Shown here in pieces: positions 30,805-39,879 of a stretch of 64,000 nucleotides of DNA (its first letter is position 1; the number at the start of each line of letters is the position of its first letter). The notes beneath the pieces were generated by a model, which made no database searches, was not told where the DNA came from, and saw only the letters and a list, made by a program, of their open reading frames with translations. The DNA is from Rhynchopus euleeides (Eukaryota; Euglenozoa; Diplonemea; Diplonemida; Diplonemidae): NCBI GenBank assembly GCA_963210315.1, contig OY723287.1, forward strand, positions 1,488,001 to 1,552,000, read 5' to 3'. The translations under genes were made by a program, and so were the position numbers.

Positions 30805-33087
30805 ATGTCGGGGCACATCCGCCTTGCTGCCCTGCTGCTGCAAGCCATCCTATTCCTGCCGGTAGTGCATGGCGACGTACTCGACGATCCCCCACCTGAC
30901 AATGAGCCCTGCTCTGAAAACCCCGATGACTATGCCTGGAGCGATGGCAGCCCCGTGAGGTGCACTCTCCTGCACCCCTTCCTCGATGAGTGGTGGTTTG
31001 ACATGTCGTTCTTCCCGCGGATCTACAACAACCCTGCGAACCGCTCCTCCATCGGGTTGGTCATCGTGGGGGACCAGTGGAGTGGACCCACTCGCGCCTA
31101 CCCCAACCCCCCTCCCGTCCCAGAGGTCGGCTTCGAGGTGCGCCAGAGCGTCAACAAAGGCGAACAGCTGGGCCTGATCCTCGTTGAAATCCGGGAGCTC
31201 CACCTCGATGGAGCCAACCCGAGTGCAGGGGTGTCGCCGGACGGCTGCTTCGTGGCGGTGGGGCAGAACGACGGGGTGGATGTCTACAACTCGACAAACG
31301 GGATTCACTACCCCAGGGTGCACCCGGTGCCTGGGGTGCGCTGCTTCCAGGCGGTGTTTGATAAGGATGGGCTCCTCGCCGTGTCGTGCAGGGCGGATGT
31401 CTTCATCTACACCTCAGTGCTGGGCCTCCTCACGGCACCCACAGAACCTGCCGCAGCCATCAGGCCGCAGAACGGGCGAATCGGCTTCTTGCGGTTCTCA
31501 AGAGATGGGGCCTACCTCGCGATCGGGCTTGACGACACCAAAGGCACCATCATGATATGGGACATGACATCGAAGAGAGAATTGCGACGCATCCTCGTCG
31601 GGCAGATCATATGGGACATGCTGTGGATGCCAGACAACAGGATCCTCGTGTCCTTCGACAAATATCGGGATGCGCAGCTGCTCTCCCTGCGGACGGTGTC
31701 GGTGCAGGCCGTGCCAGGGGTGCGCCGCAGCATGGCACTCTCCCCAGACGGCGCCTATCTTGCGTTTGCCGACACAGACAACCCAGCTGAGACCCCCACC
31801 CTCCTGCGGCTGGTGGCCTACCCTTCGATGCGTGACGTGGTGGTAACTATAAAGTTCTCCCGCATCCGCAGCCTGGCCTTCGCGGAATCGATGGACCGGC
31901 TCTTCGTCGCGACGGAGAACTACGTTGCGATGGTCTCCCTGCCGCTCCTGATGCAGGCGAGCCCGTCCCCCGACACCCCGCAGCCGGCACCCACGCCCAC
32001 ACCCGCACCCACATCCGTGCCGCCCACCCCGCGAGGTGCCCACTGCACTGCGATGTCGGTCGCAGGGGCGCGGTGTGTGGCTTCCGTGCATCACGCAGCT
32101 GCGGTGCGCGCTGTGTCACTTCAATATGGCGGGCTGCACGTCGCAGCCGCGCTCGCCTCTGGCGCGCTGTGCCTGTCGGGTGTCGCGGGGGGCTGGACCC
32201 GGTGGTGCCAAAGCGGTGCGGGTGCCGGGACAGTCTCCTTCAGCAGCGACGGTGTGTGGCTGGCGGTGGGTGTGGTGGGCGGTGCGGTTTCGGTGCTCGA
32301 GGCTTTGACGGGTGCGGAGCACCACCGCGTGCCGCCGGGATCCCTCGGTGTCAACACCGCCACCGCCGCCGCACCCCGCGCCGCCGCCTCAAGCGGCTGG
32401 GGTGGCAGCGTGGCAGCTGCAACACCCGGCGGGGCTGTGCGCCTCTTCGACGCCGCAGGCATGGCGCTGCGCAGCGCATACGCCCCGCCACACCCAGCTG
32501 CCGTGGAGGCCGTGGCCTTCCCCGCCTCCGGGGAAGCGGTGGCGGTGCTGCGGGACGCGCGCCACTCCGCGTGGGTGTGGGACGCGGCGTCGGGTGCCAC
32601 ACTCCTCGCCTCGCTCCCTGCAGGCATCGCCGCGGCAGCGGTCAGCGCCGACGGCACCTGCGTCGCGGTGCTGTCAGCGCAGACCCTGCGGGTGTGGCGC
32701 CGCCACCCCACGCAGGGCGGCGCCTGGAAACCTCTGCGCGGAGGTGCAGCCGACGGCACCCTCGCAGTGGGATGGGGCGGGGCTGGCGTGGTGGTGTGGG
32801 ACACCGGCGGGCGCCGCCAGGTGTCCGTGCTGCCTGTCCCGGGTGTGGTGTGCGCCGCCCTCTCGGATGACCAGCTGGTGGCAACTGGGGGCTCCGACGG
32901 GCGTGTCACGGTGTGGCAGGTCGACCCCCTGCTGGAGACCGCATCCACAGGCCTTGACACCGCAGACATGGTTGGGATCGCCGCCGCATGCACCGCCGTG
33001 CTGTGCGGGTGCTGTGTGTGCATAGCCATCCTCTTCGCCCGTGCCGACGGTGCCAGCATCTTCGGTCACAACAGGGTGCCCGGGTGA
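30805..33087 (+). CDS. secreted membrane-anchored double beta-propeller protein, copy 1
   Basis: 760 residues. Residues 1-23 form a signal peptide (MSGHIRLAALLLQAILFLPV). A Cys-containing acidic region follows (residues 24-75). WD-like blades then appear: VSPDGCFVAVGQNDGVDVYN, FDKDGLLAVSCRADVFIYTS, FSRDGAYLAIGLDDTKGTIM (followed by IWDM), LSPDGAYLAFADTDN. A Pro/Thr linker at ~385-410 (DTPQPAPTPTPAPTSVPPTP) separates a second propeller (FSSDGVWLAVGVVGGAVSVL, AVSADGTCVAVLSAQTLRVW, TGGSDGRVTVWQVDP). Residues ~722-745 are a single transmembrane helix (MVGIAAACTAVLCGCCVCIA...) with a ~15-residue cytoplasmic tail. Type I topology with potential N-glycosylation sites (NRS, NST). The start at 30805 is fixed by comparison with the three paralogues. 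Compared with copy 3 it lacks 12 residues in one blade. Ligand unknown; a cell-surface or endomembrane role is inferred. Confidence 0.8.
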   Translation: MSGHIRLAALLLQAILFLPVVHGDVLDDPPPDNEPCSENPDDYAWSDGSPVRCTLLHPFLDEWWFDMSFFPRIYNNPANRSSIGLVIVGDQWSGPTRAYPNPPPVPEVGFEVRQSVNKGEQLGLILVEIRELHLDGANPSAGVSPDGCFVAVGQNDGVDVYNSTNGIHYPRVHPVPGVRCFQAVFDKDGLLAVSCRADVFIYTSVLGLLTAPTEPAAAIRPQNGRIGFLRFSRDGAYLAIGLDDTKGTIMIWDMTSKRELRRILVGQIIWDMLWMPDNRILVSFDKYRDAQLLSLRTVSVQAVPGVRRSMALSPDGAYLAFADTDNPAETPTLLRLVAYPSMRDVVVTIKFSRIRSLAFAESMDRLFVATENYVAMVSLPLLMQASPSPDTPQPAPTPTPAPTSVPPTPRGAHCTAMSVAGARCVASVHHAAAVRAVSLQYGGLHVAAALASGALCLSGVAGGWTRWCQSGAGAGTVSFSSDGVWLAVGVVGGAVSVLEALTGAEHHRVPPGSLGVNTATAAAPRAAASSGWGGSVAAATPGGAVRLFDAAGMALRSAYAPPHPAAVEAVAFPASGEAVAVLRDARHSAWVWDAASGATLLASLPAGIAAAAVSADGTCVAVLSAQTLRVWRRHPTQGGAWKPLRGGAADGTLAVGWGGAGVVVWDTGGRRQVSVLPVPGVVCAALSDDQLVATGGSDGRVTVWQVDPLLETASTGLDTADMVGIAAACTAVLCGCCVCIAILFARADGASIFGHNRVPG

Positions 33088-34207
33088 GCCCTGCCCCTCC
33101 CCTCCAGCCCACCAGACCGACCTCCACAAACCAAACCATCTGAAACGTGTTGCGTGCGGATTTGCTGCACGGGTGGGTGGGGGTGGGACACAGGAATACA
33201 GTGGGCCTCCCGGCAAGCCGAGTGATGCCGCCCGGCTGTGGGTCTGAAGGCGGCAGGCAGGGGTCAGCACTACTTCCCGAGGAAAAGTTGCCACAGTTTG
33301 TGTTTGTGGTCATGACCCAATAAATTCCAAGCACCCCAATCTCCAATCGGATTCCTTGTGACCCAGGGGTTTGTTAAAATCTCGTGGTCCCGGAACCCGA
33401 TACCGGCACCCTGGAGGGAGGGTGCGTCTCTTGTCCTTGGGTTCGACTGGGATCCTGCATCCATTTCAGAGTGCGCAGATCCATGTTCGAAAGTTCGTGG
33501 GTGCCGTTTTTTTACACACAATACTACAGTTTGTCACAGTGAAACGGATAGTTGGGCAGCACTTTGGGTGACAAACACAACCGACCTTGCCCTTGTTGCT
33601 TTGACTGTGCACACATTCACACCAACCTTCATCAGGAAAAACACGTGAGGTTTGTTCACCCGGGCTTGGCGCACAAACAACGCCTTATCTTTTTGTGAGT
33701 TCGGCGGAGCCAACTCGGGAAACTTTCTGTGCCTTTAGCTGGATCGTGCGGCCCCACTCTCACCACTTCATCTGACAGGGGTGTGGTGTACAAAGAGTGG
33801 GATCTGCGTTCCAACAGCACATCTAGTGTTGGTCTGCTGGCACATTATATTATCCAACGACATGGAGCAGGGTGTGGGTCGAGGTATTTATTGACGAGTC
33901 GCCTTGTAGGCGTGGCAGGCCTCCTGTCCGCAAGAAGCGGTTTGCGGGCTTTGCCAAACCGATTCGTGTGCCCTGTCGTCCTCTGAAGCTGCAAGGGATC
34001 CGTTCTCAGGTGCTTGAGGCTTGAGGAGGGGGGGGGGGGGTGACCTCTGGCAGGCCCTCTCTGGGTCCCCTCGGTGGGAGGGGGTGGTGGCGGTTCCTTT
34101 GCCAGACGCCACACACCCCTGCCATGATGTGGGGGAGGTGTCTGGTATTCAAAAAGGTATCAGCATCTGCCGATTCCTCCTTCTCGCTCCCTCTGCCTCT
34201 CTCAAAT
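33088..34207. other. 3' flank of propeller gene 1 and dispersed repeats
   Basis: 33285-33450 is the family 3'-flank block (AATTCCAAGCACCCCAATCT...GGTTTGTTAAAATCTCGTGG), with copies at 40470-40600 and 56075-56230. 33540-33690 is the GGATAGTTGGGCAGC dispersed repeat. AATAAA occurs at 33319-33324 but is not conserved in the paralogous flanks. A G-tract is at 34028-34040. No gene supported. Confidence 0.55.
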
Positions 34208-34465
34208 GCTTCCTTTTGCAGCGTGCTCTCTCTCAAGCTTCAGGCCACCCATCATCAGGCGGTGCAGTCATCACGTCTCTCTCTATCTCTTGGACGCAAC
34301 GTAGGGGGCGTTGCGAAGAGAACTTTTTCTTGTGCGTCACAATCACACAAACTGCGCACGCAGGGGTTGCCGTGGAGCTACACGCGGAGACTGCCCCGCT
34401 CCAAGCTTCCCACCCAAGAAGAACCTGCACTCACCTCACGCAAACAACCACCTCCAAAACAAGTT
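34208..34465 (+). repeat. duplication block J, copy 1
   Basis: About 258 bp (CTTCCTTTTGCAGCGTGCTC...ACGCAAACAACCACCT), repeated at 59747-60000 with a few substitutions and small deletions. In both places it precedes block M (36180, 60133), so it belongs to the larger propeller-gene duplication unit. Confidence 0.7.
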
Positions 34466-34995
34466 CTCTATTTCTTGTATGGGGGTCTTCGCTACGGGGT
34501 GGTCGTCAGTGCATTTCGGTCAGGGCTTCCCCTATGACGATTTTCCCGAAGAAATCGTCATTTTTTTCCCCCCCATTTTCCCACTTTTTGGGATTGAAGA
34601 TTTTCTTCAAGATTTTTTTTGGGGGGCTGAGGATTTTCTTCAAAAACTAATGCAACCGAGTGAATCTCAAGAGAGAAGGTAGCAACGACAGTTTGTGTTC
34701 TTCGAACGCAGAACACCCCACCAGCCTGCCGGGCGTGTGAAGTGTTCGCAAGGATCCGCACGGTGAAAAGTTTCCTGAGTTGGCTACGCCGAACTTACAA
34801 AAAAAATTGGGGGGCTGAGGATTTTCCTCATTTTTGGGCTTCCCGGTTTGGCCTGGTTCTACCAGGCATACAGCTTGTTGCATGAAAGGTTTCCGCACGG
34901 AAGGAGCCCAGCACTGAGACGCCATCCGACGTCGCAAGAATGGCTCAAAATCGTTCAGGAATTGGATGTTTGCTACTGCACACGCAGGCCGACCC

Positions 34996-35037
34996 GCCTC
35001 CCTCCTTCTGTTCCATCTACACTCATCACCCGCACAG
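34996..35037 (+). promoter_or_regulatory. predicted trans-splice acceptor for SAP-like gene
   Basis: CCTCCCTCCTTCTGTTCCAT, then an A/C-rich stretch and CGCACAG, 32 bp before the ATG at 35070. Inferred by analogy with the propeller genes. Confidence 0.4.
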
Positions 35038-35069
35038 TTTCGTCCAACCCCCATATCCCTTCCCACAAC

Positions 35070-35675
35070 ATGTCACTGGCGGCTTTTGGCTTCGGTGCAA
35101 GAAGGAATGTCGACGCATCTAAGCTCCGCCTGGATTACTCGGCATTCCAGAAAGACCGCGACATCCTGCTTGAGCAGGCTCGGTACCGCCACATTCAACT
35201 CCCCAAGGCGTACCAGTCGAAGAAAGCCCTCCTGGACTTCATCGAAAAGGACGACAAGCGGAACAAGCGTGTCCTTCCTGCATCTGCCCCGGGTCCTGCC
35301 CCTGCGCCTCCAGTGCCCCAGCCCTCTGGCTCGCGGTCGCGGTCGCGGTCTCGCTCACAGCCCCCCGACCTGAAGAGGCAGCGGACCGCCACCCCAGAGC
35401 TGCTGGACTACCCTCTGTCTGAAGATGAAGAGGAGTCGCCGCAAGATGTGGCGCAACCTGTGACCCGGCCGCATGGCCCACCGAGCATCATGGCCGAAGC
35501 CGCCGCGCGCGAAGCGCGCGGCGGAATTTTTTTTTCCGAAGACATTGCAAGATGTTATAGGAAATTTTTCAGGATCTGTTTTGAGGAGGCGTTCCGTGCT
35601 CTACACTCATCACACCACCACACCTTCATCAGCCAGGAGATTTGTGTATTTCATCACCAAGGGTTTTTTCGTTGA
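35070..35675 (+). CDS. SAP-like domain protein in hAT-3, possibly C-terminally truncated
   Basis: 201 residues from ATG 35070; the frame is open upstream but the acceptor-like CAG and the better coding character favour this start. Residues ~20-70 (YSAFQKDRDILLEQARYRHI then QLPKAYQSKKALLDFIEKDD) have the two-helix pattern of SAP or similar DNA-binding motifs: a hydrophobic helix, a loop with Leu-Pro, then K-x-x-L-L-x-F-I-E. A Pro-rich segment with RSRSRSRS follows (residues ~85-115), then acidic SEDEEES. After ~residue 140 the frame runs through a GC hairpin and AT-rich sequence with no coding character, so the true C-terminus may be missing. Likely nuclear. Could be part of the transposon or captured. 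Confidence 0.5.
   Translation: MSLAAFGFGARRNVDASKLRLDYSAFQKDRDILLEQARYRHIQLPKAYQSKKALLDFIEKDDKRNKRVLPASAPGPAPAPPVPQPSGSRSRSRSRSQPPDLKRQRTATPELLDYPLSEDEEESPQDVAQPVTRPHGPPSIMAEAAAREARGGIFFSEDIARCYRKFFRICFEEAFRALHSSHHHTFISQEICVFHHQGFFR
35501..35523 (+). repeat. GCGAAGC hairpin in hAT-3
   Basis: Perfect stem CGCCGCGCGC / GCGCGCGGCG with a GAA loop, followed by GAATTTTTTTTT; compare 1666 and 44348. Confidence 0.65.
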
Positions 35676-35879
35676 GGCTTCGCATCAAGTCAGACGTCCT
35701 TCGCCGTCTTTTCTTGCAAAGCCAGGGTTGGGTGTGTGTGTTTAAAAGACCTTTTTTTCTGTGGAAAAAATCGTCATGACTTTTTGGAGGGATGAAGATT
35801 GTGGGAAGCCCTGATTTCGGTGCATTTCCTGTTGAATTGGCTGAAAACTGACGAAGTTTGTCGACCAGCGAAGACCCCC

Positions 35880-36179
35880 TATGCTTATAGTGTGAATACC
35901 CCCGTGAAATACTCCTCGCATCCTCTCGGGAGTCGCTACCCAAGGCAAGTTTTCGGTAACGTTCCGTGGTTGGTAACGTTCCGTGGTGGGAATTAGGGGA
36001 TTGGGTGTGGTGCGTTTCACCATGAACTCCACCCCCCCACCCCCGCCCCCTGTTCTTACCTATCACACCCCCGCCCCCTGTGTTGAGTGGCATGTGTCGA
36101 TTGTGTTCTACTTGCATCCTCTCGGGGGGCCCGCTACTAAAAGCCAGATTTTTCGGTAACGTTCCGCGATATTCACCCT
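35880..36179. other. no gene; short internal duplication
   Basis: GCATCCTCTCGGG...GTAACGTTCCG occurs twice (35927-35980 and 36115-36167). The corresponding sequence at 60060-60115 has it once. Confidence 0.45.
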
Positions 36180-36510
36180 ACACAAATAAGGATGAAATGC
36201 ATCAAACTGCACTGTTTCCGGCACCTCTGTAGCGAAGACCCCCCACCTGAATCTTATCTCCCCCTTGAGGTGCTCGGTTGCTCGAGGGGCTTTCCACCCT
36301 GCGAGGAGAGCGTCCCTCCCCACCCGCACCGACTCTCTCAACCTCAGAGTACTCTGTGGGCCGGTGTGCCTGTTCCGAAGCGCCGTGCTGTCCCGCTGCA
36401 CGGTTGTATGTGAAGGGACCAGAAACGCGTTGCGTTTGCGCTGCTGTTTTCTGGCGATCCCAACTCTGGCTCCCCCAAAACTTGTTTGAACCCTTCAGGG
36501 ACCTTTCGGG
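36180..36510 (+). repeat. duplication block M, copy 1
   Basis: Repeated at 60124-60450 almost exactly; its right part is repeated at 51750-51835. It contains TGCATCAAACTGCACTGTTT near the left end and TTGAACCCTTCAGGGACCTT at the right. It lies upstream of propeller genes 2, 3 and 4. Confidence 0.75.
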
Positions 36511-36620
36511 AGTGAAGGTGGACTCAGTGGGGAGGGGTGTTGCGCTCAGCCTCTGCGGGAGGTGGGTCTTCACGCCACGAAGCGTAGCCTGTGTCTCTGT
36601 GTCCGCTTCACCCACGTGAG
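36511..36620 (+). pseudogene. 3' remnant of TRAF/WD-type pseudogene
   Basis: GAAGGTGGACTCAGTGGGGA... to the region around 36620 matches the last part of the broken gene at 52146-53266. Here block M joins it directly, so the body (~1.3 kb in the 52-kb copy) has been deleted. Confidence 0.6.
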
Positions 36621-36942
36621 TGATTTACCTCTGAAACCCTGGGGTTCGAGAGTGATGTACACTGCCACCACACCTACCAGTGCTGCCGCGGTTTGGTGGG
36701 CTCGATGTGCACGGGAAGTAGTCACTGGAAGCAGCTGAATTACACAAACAGGACAAGTGTGAACATGTTCCCAGTCACTAGAAAATACCCCCCCCGCCCC
36801 CGCCTATTTCCCGAAAAATCTGCAAGGGGCGTTCCGTGTAGGTTGCGTGTGGGTCAAAAAACACGATTTCGATCACCCCAGAGGTCGCCTAAAAAAAAGA
36901 CGCCCTGTTCAGTTTTGCAGACGGGAACCACTCATGCCCATG

Positions 36943-36986
36943 CACCCCCTCCCCCCCTCCCCCCCTATACACCACCACCCCGACAG
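36943..36986 (+). promoter_or_regulatory. predicted trans-splice acceptor, propeller gene 2
   Basis: Pyrimidine tract plus CGACAG, 48 bp before the ATG, conserved with the paralogues. Functional role inferred. Confidence 0.45.
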
Positions 36987-37033
36987 GAGCGGGGTTCCTG
37001 CAGGGAGGCGGCGTCCCGAGGGACACCTATGCG

Positions 37034-39310
37034 ATGTCGGGGCACATCCGCCTTGCTGCCCTGCTGCTGCAAGCCATCCTATTCCTGCCGGTAGTGCATG
37101 GCGACCGACGAGACTATCCCCCACCTGACAATGAGCCCTGCGATAAAATACCCAATGACTGGAGCGATGGCAGCCCGGTGAGCTGCACTCTCCTGCACTC
37201 CTTCCTCGATGAGCGGTTGTCCTTCCCGCGGATCTACAACAACCCTGCGAACAGCTCCTCCATCGGGTTGGTCATCGAGAATGACCAGAAGAGTGTACCC
37301 ACTCGCACCTACCCCAACCCCCCTCCCGTCCCAGAGGTCAGCTTCGAGGTGCGCCAGAGCGTCAACGAAGGCGAACAGCTGGGCCTGATCCTCGTTGAAA
37401 TCCGGGAGTTCCACCTCGATGGAGCCGACCCGAGTGCAGGGGTGTCGCCGGACGGCTGCTTCGTGGCGGTGGGGCAGAACGACGGGGTGGATGTCTACAA
37501 CTCGACAAACGGGATTCACTACCCCAGGGTGCACCCGGTGCCTGGGGTGCGCTGCTTCCAGGCGGTGTTTGATAAGGATGGGCTCCTCGCCGTGTCGTGC
37601 AGGGCGGATGTCTTCATCTACACCTCAGTGCTGGGCCTCCTCACGGCACCCACAGAACCTGCCGCAGCCATCAGGCCGCAGAACGGGCGAATCGGCTTCT
37701 TGCGGTTCTCAAGAGATGGGGCCTACCTCGCGATCGGGCTTGACGACACCAAAGGCACCATCATGATATGGGACATGACATCGAAGAGAGAATTGCGACG
37801 CATCCTCGTCGGGCAGATCATATGGGACATGCTGTGGATGCCAGACAACAGGATCCTCGTGTCCTTCGACAAATATCGGGATGCGCAACTGCTCTCCCTG
37901 CGGACGGTGTCGGTGCAGGCCGTGCCAGGGGTGTACCGCAGCATGGCACTCTCCCCAGACGGCGCCTATCTTGCGTTTGCCGACACAGACAACCGAGAAG
38001 AGAAGCCCACCCTCCTGCGGCTGGTGGCCTACCCTTCGATGCGTGATGTGGTGGTAACTATAAAGTTCCCCTGGATCCGCAGCCTGGCCTTCGCGGAATC
38101 GATGGACCGGCTCTACGTTGGGACGGAATACTACGTTGCGATGATCTCCCTGCCGCTCCTGATGCAGGCGAGCCCGTCCCCCGACACCCCGCAGCCGGCA
38201 CCCACACCCACACCCGCACCCACATCCGTGCCGCCCACCCCGCGAGGTGCCCACTGCACTGCGATGTCGGTCGCAGGGGCGCGGTGTGTGGCTTCCGTGC
38301 ATCACGCAGCTGCGGTGCGCGCTGTGTCACTTCAATATGGCGGGCTGCACGTCGCAGCCGCGCTCGCCTCTGGCGCGCTGTGCCTGTCCGGTGTCGCGGG
38401 GGGCTGGACCCGGTGGTGCCAAAGCGGTGCGGGTGCCGGGACAGTCTCCTTCAGCAGCGACGGTGTGTGGCTGGCGGTGGGTGTGGTGGGCGGTGCGGTT
38501 TCGGTGCTCGAGGCTTTGACGGGTGCGGAGCACCACCGCGTGCCGCCGGGATCCCTCGGTGCCAACACCGCCACCGCCGCCGCACCCCGCGCCGCCGCCT
38601 CAAGCGGCTGGGGTGGCAGCGTGGCAGCTGCAACACCCGGCGGGGCTGTGCGCCTCTTCGACGCCGCAGGCATGGCGCTGCGCAGCGCATACGCCCCGCC
38701 ACACCCAGCTGCCGTGGAGGCCGTGGCCTTCCCCGCCTCCGGGGAAGCGGTGGCGGTGCTGCGGGACGCGCGCCACTCCGCGTGGGTGTGGGACGCGGCG
38801 TCGGGTGCCACACTCCTCGCCTCGCTCCCTGCAGGCATCGCCGCGGCAGCGGTCAGCGCCGACGGCACCTGCGTCGCGGTGCTGTCAGCGCAGACCCTGC
38901 GGGTGTGGCGCCGCCACCCCACGCAGGGCGGCGCCTGGAAACCTCTGCGCGGAGGTGCAGCCGACGGCACCCTCGCAGTGGGATGGGGAGGGGCTGGCGT
39001 GGTGGTGTGGGACACCGGCGGGCGCCGCCAGGTGTCCGTGCTGCCTGTCCCGGGTGTGGTGTGCGCCGCCTTCTCGGATGACCAGCTGGTGGCAACTGGG
39101 GGCTCCGACGGGCGTGTCACGGTGTGGCAGATCGACCCCCTGGAGACCGCATCCACAGGCCTCGACACCGCAGACATGGTTGGGATCGCCGCCGCATGCA
39201 CCGCCGTGCTGTGCGGGTGCTGTGTGTGCATAGCCATACTCTTCGCCCGTGCCGATGGTGCCAGCATCTTCGCCCGTGTCAAGGCTGCCGCCATCAGGCT
39301 GCCCGGGTGA
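37034..39310 (+). CDS. secreted membrane-anchored double beta-propeller protein, copy 2
   Basis: 758 residues with the same plan as copy 1: signal peptide, N-terminal WD-like propeller, Pro/Thr linker, second propeller, one transmembrane helix. The first ~90 mature residues differ most from the other copies (it lacks the WWFD segment, has ERLSFPRIYNN and NDQKSVPTRTYPNP), while the second propeller is almost identical. Like copy 1 it lacks the 12-residue blade segment present in copy 3. Its cytoplasmic tail is unique (ASIFARVKAAAIRLPG instead of ASIFGHNRVPG), and the usual tail appears ~570 bp downstream as a separate duplicated fragment. Start fixed by the paralogues. Confidence 0.8.
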   Translation: MSGHIRLAALLLQAILFLPVVHGDRRDYPPPDNEPCDKIPNDWSDGSPVSCTLLHSFLDERLSFPRIYNNPANSSSIGLVIENDQKSVPTRTYPNPPPVPEVSFEVRQSVNEGEQLGLILVEIREFHLDGADPSAGVSPDGCFVAVGQNDGVDVYNSTNGIHYPRVHPVPGVRCFQAVFDKDGLLAVSCRADVFIYTSVLGLLTAPTEPAAAIRPQNGRIGFLRFSRDGAYLAIGLDDTKGTIMIWDMTSKRELRRILVGQIIWDMLWMPDNRILVSFDKYRDAQLLSLRTVSVQAVPGVYRSMALSPDGAYLAFADTDNREEKPTLLRLVAYPSMRDVVVTIKFPWIRSLAFAESMDRLYVGTEYYVAMISLPLLMQASPSPDTPQPAPTPTPAPTSVPPTPRGAHCTAMSVAGARCVASVHHAAAVRAVSLQYGGLHVAAALASGALCLSGVAGGWTRWCQSGAGAGTVSFSSDGVWLAVGVVGGAVSVLEALTGAEHHRVPPGSLGANTATAAAPRAAASSGWGGSVAAATPGGAVRLFDAAGMALRSAYAPPHPAAVEAVAFPASGEAVAVLRDARHSAWVWDAASGATLLASLPAGIAAAAVSADGTCVAVLSAQTLRVWRRHPTQGGAWKPLRGGAADGTLAVGWGGAGVVVWDTGGRRQVSVLPVPGVVCAAFSDDQLVATGGSDGRVTVWQIDPLETASTGLDTADMVGIAAACTAVLCGCCVCIAILFARADGASIFARVKAAAIRLPG

Positions 39311-39572
39311 CTTCCCCCACCCGCCCCCCCTCCCCCGCGTTGCAGGGAGCCCCGGAGGGACCCGCCTGGGGGATGGTGGTAGGTGACAGCATGAGTGGCT
39401 GGTGGGTCAAGTTTGCATTTGTTGCTTTGTTGCTTGTGTTCCGCCCTTCGGGGCGATTTGTGTTGTTCTAGCATTCGCCTCTTCTCGTAGACCTCGTCGG
39501 TCTGCGGCTGGAAGGGCAGCTCTAACCTGCTACACCGCCCTACTTCGCAGGTTTCGCCCCGTCTGTGGGCAG

Positions 39573-39879
39573 AGGGGCTGGCGTGGTGGTGTGGGACACC
39601 GACGGGCGCCGCCAGGTGTCCGTGCTGCCTGTCCCGGGTGTGGTGTGCGCCGCCCTCTCGGATGACCAGCTGGTGGCAACTGGGGGCTCCGACGGGCGTG
39701 TCACGGTGTGGCAGATCGACCCCCTGGAGACCGCATCCACAGGCCTCGGCACCGCAGACATGGTTGGGATCGCCGCCGCATGCACCGCCGTGCTGTGCGG
39801 GTGCTGTGTGTGCATAGCCATCCTCTTCGCCCGTGCCGACGGTGCCAGCATCTTCGGTCACAACAGGGTGCCCGGGTGA
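39573..39879 (+). pseudogene. duplicated 3' end of a propeller gene
   Basis: Encodes the last ~100 codons of the propeller family (GVVVWDTDGRRQVSVLPVPG through the transmembrane helix to GHNRVPG and stop), with no upstream part. The sequence after the stop matches the 3' flank of copies 1 and 3 (GCCCTGCCCCTCCCCTCC), whereas copy 2 itself lacks it. It looks like the original 3' end of the unit, displaced by a tandem partial duplication. Confidence 0.8.

Larger units (their letters stand above)
34521..35813. mobile_element. hAT-type element carrying a SAP-like gene (hAT-3)
   Basis: A 1293-bp element with an 11-bp terminal inverted repeat CAGGGCTTCCC and a perfect 8-bp target duplication ATTTCGGT (34513-34520 and 35814-35821), both diagnostic of the hAT superfamily. 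It interrupts a type-G miniature element. It carries one plausible gene (35070-35675) and a GC hairpin at 35501-35523. No hAT transposase is visible, so it should be non-autonomous, with or without a captured gene. Confidence 0.85.
34481..35879. mobile_element. type-G miniature element split by hAT-3 (G4)
   Basis: 34481-34520 (GGGGGTCTTCGCTACGGGGT...) and 35822-35879 (...AGCGAAGACCCCC) are the two halves of one type-G element; joined they match 58759-58866 in reverse orientation. The split is caused by the element at 34521-35813. TAT lies on both outer sides. Confidence 0.75.
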
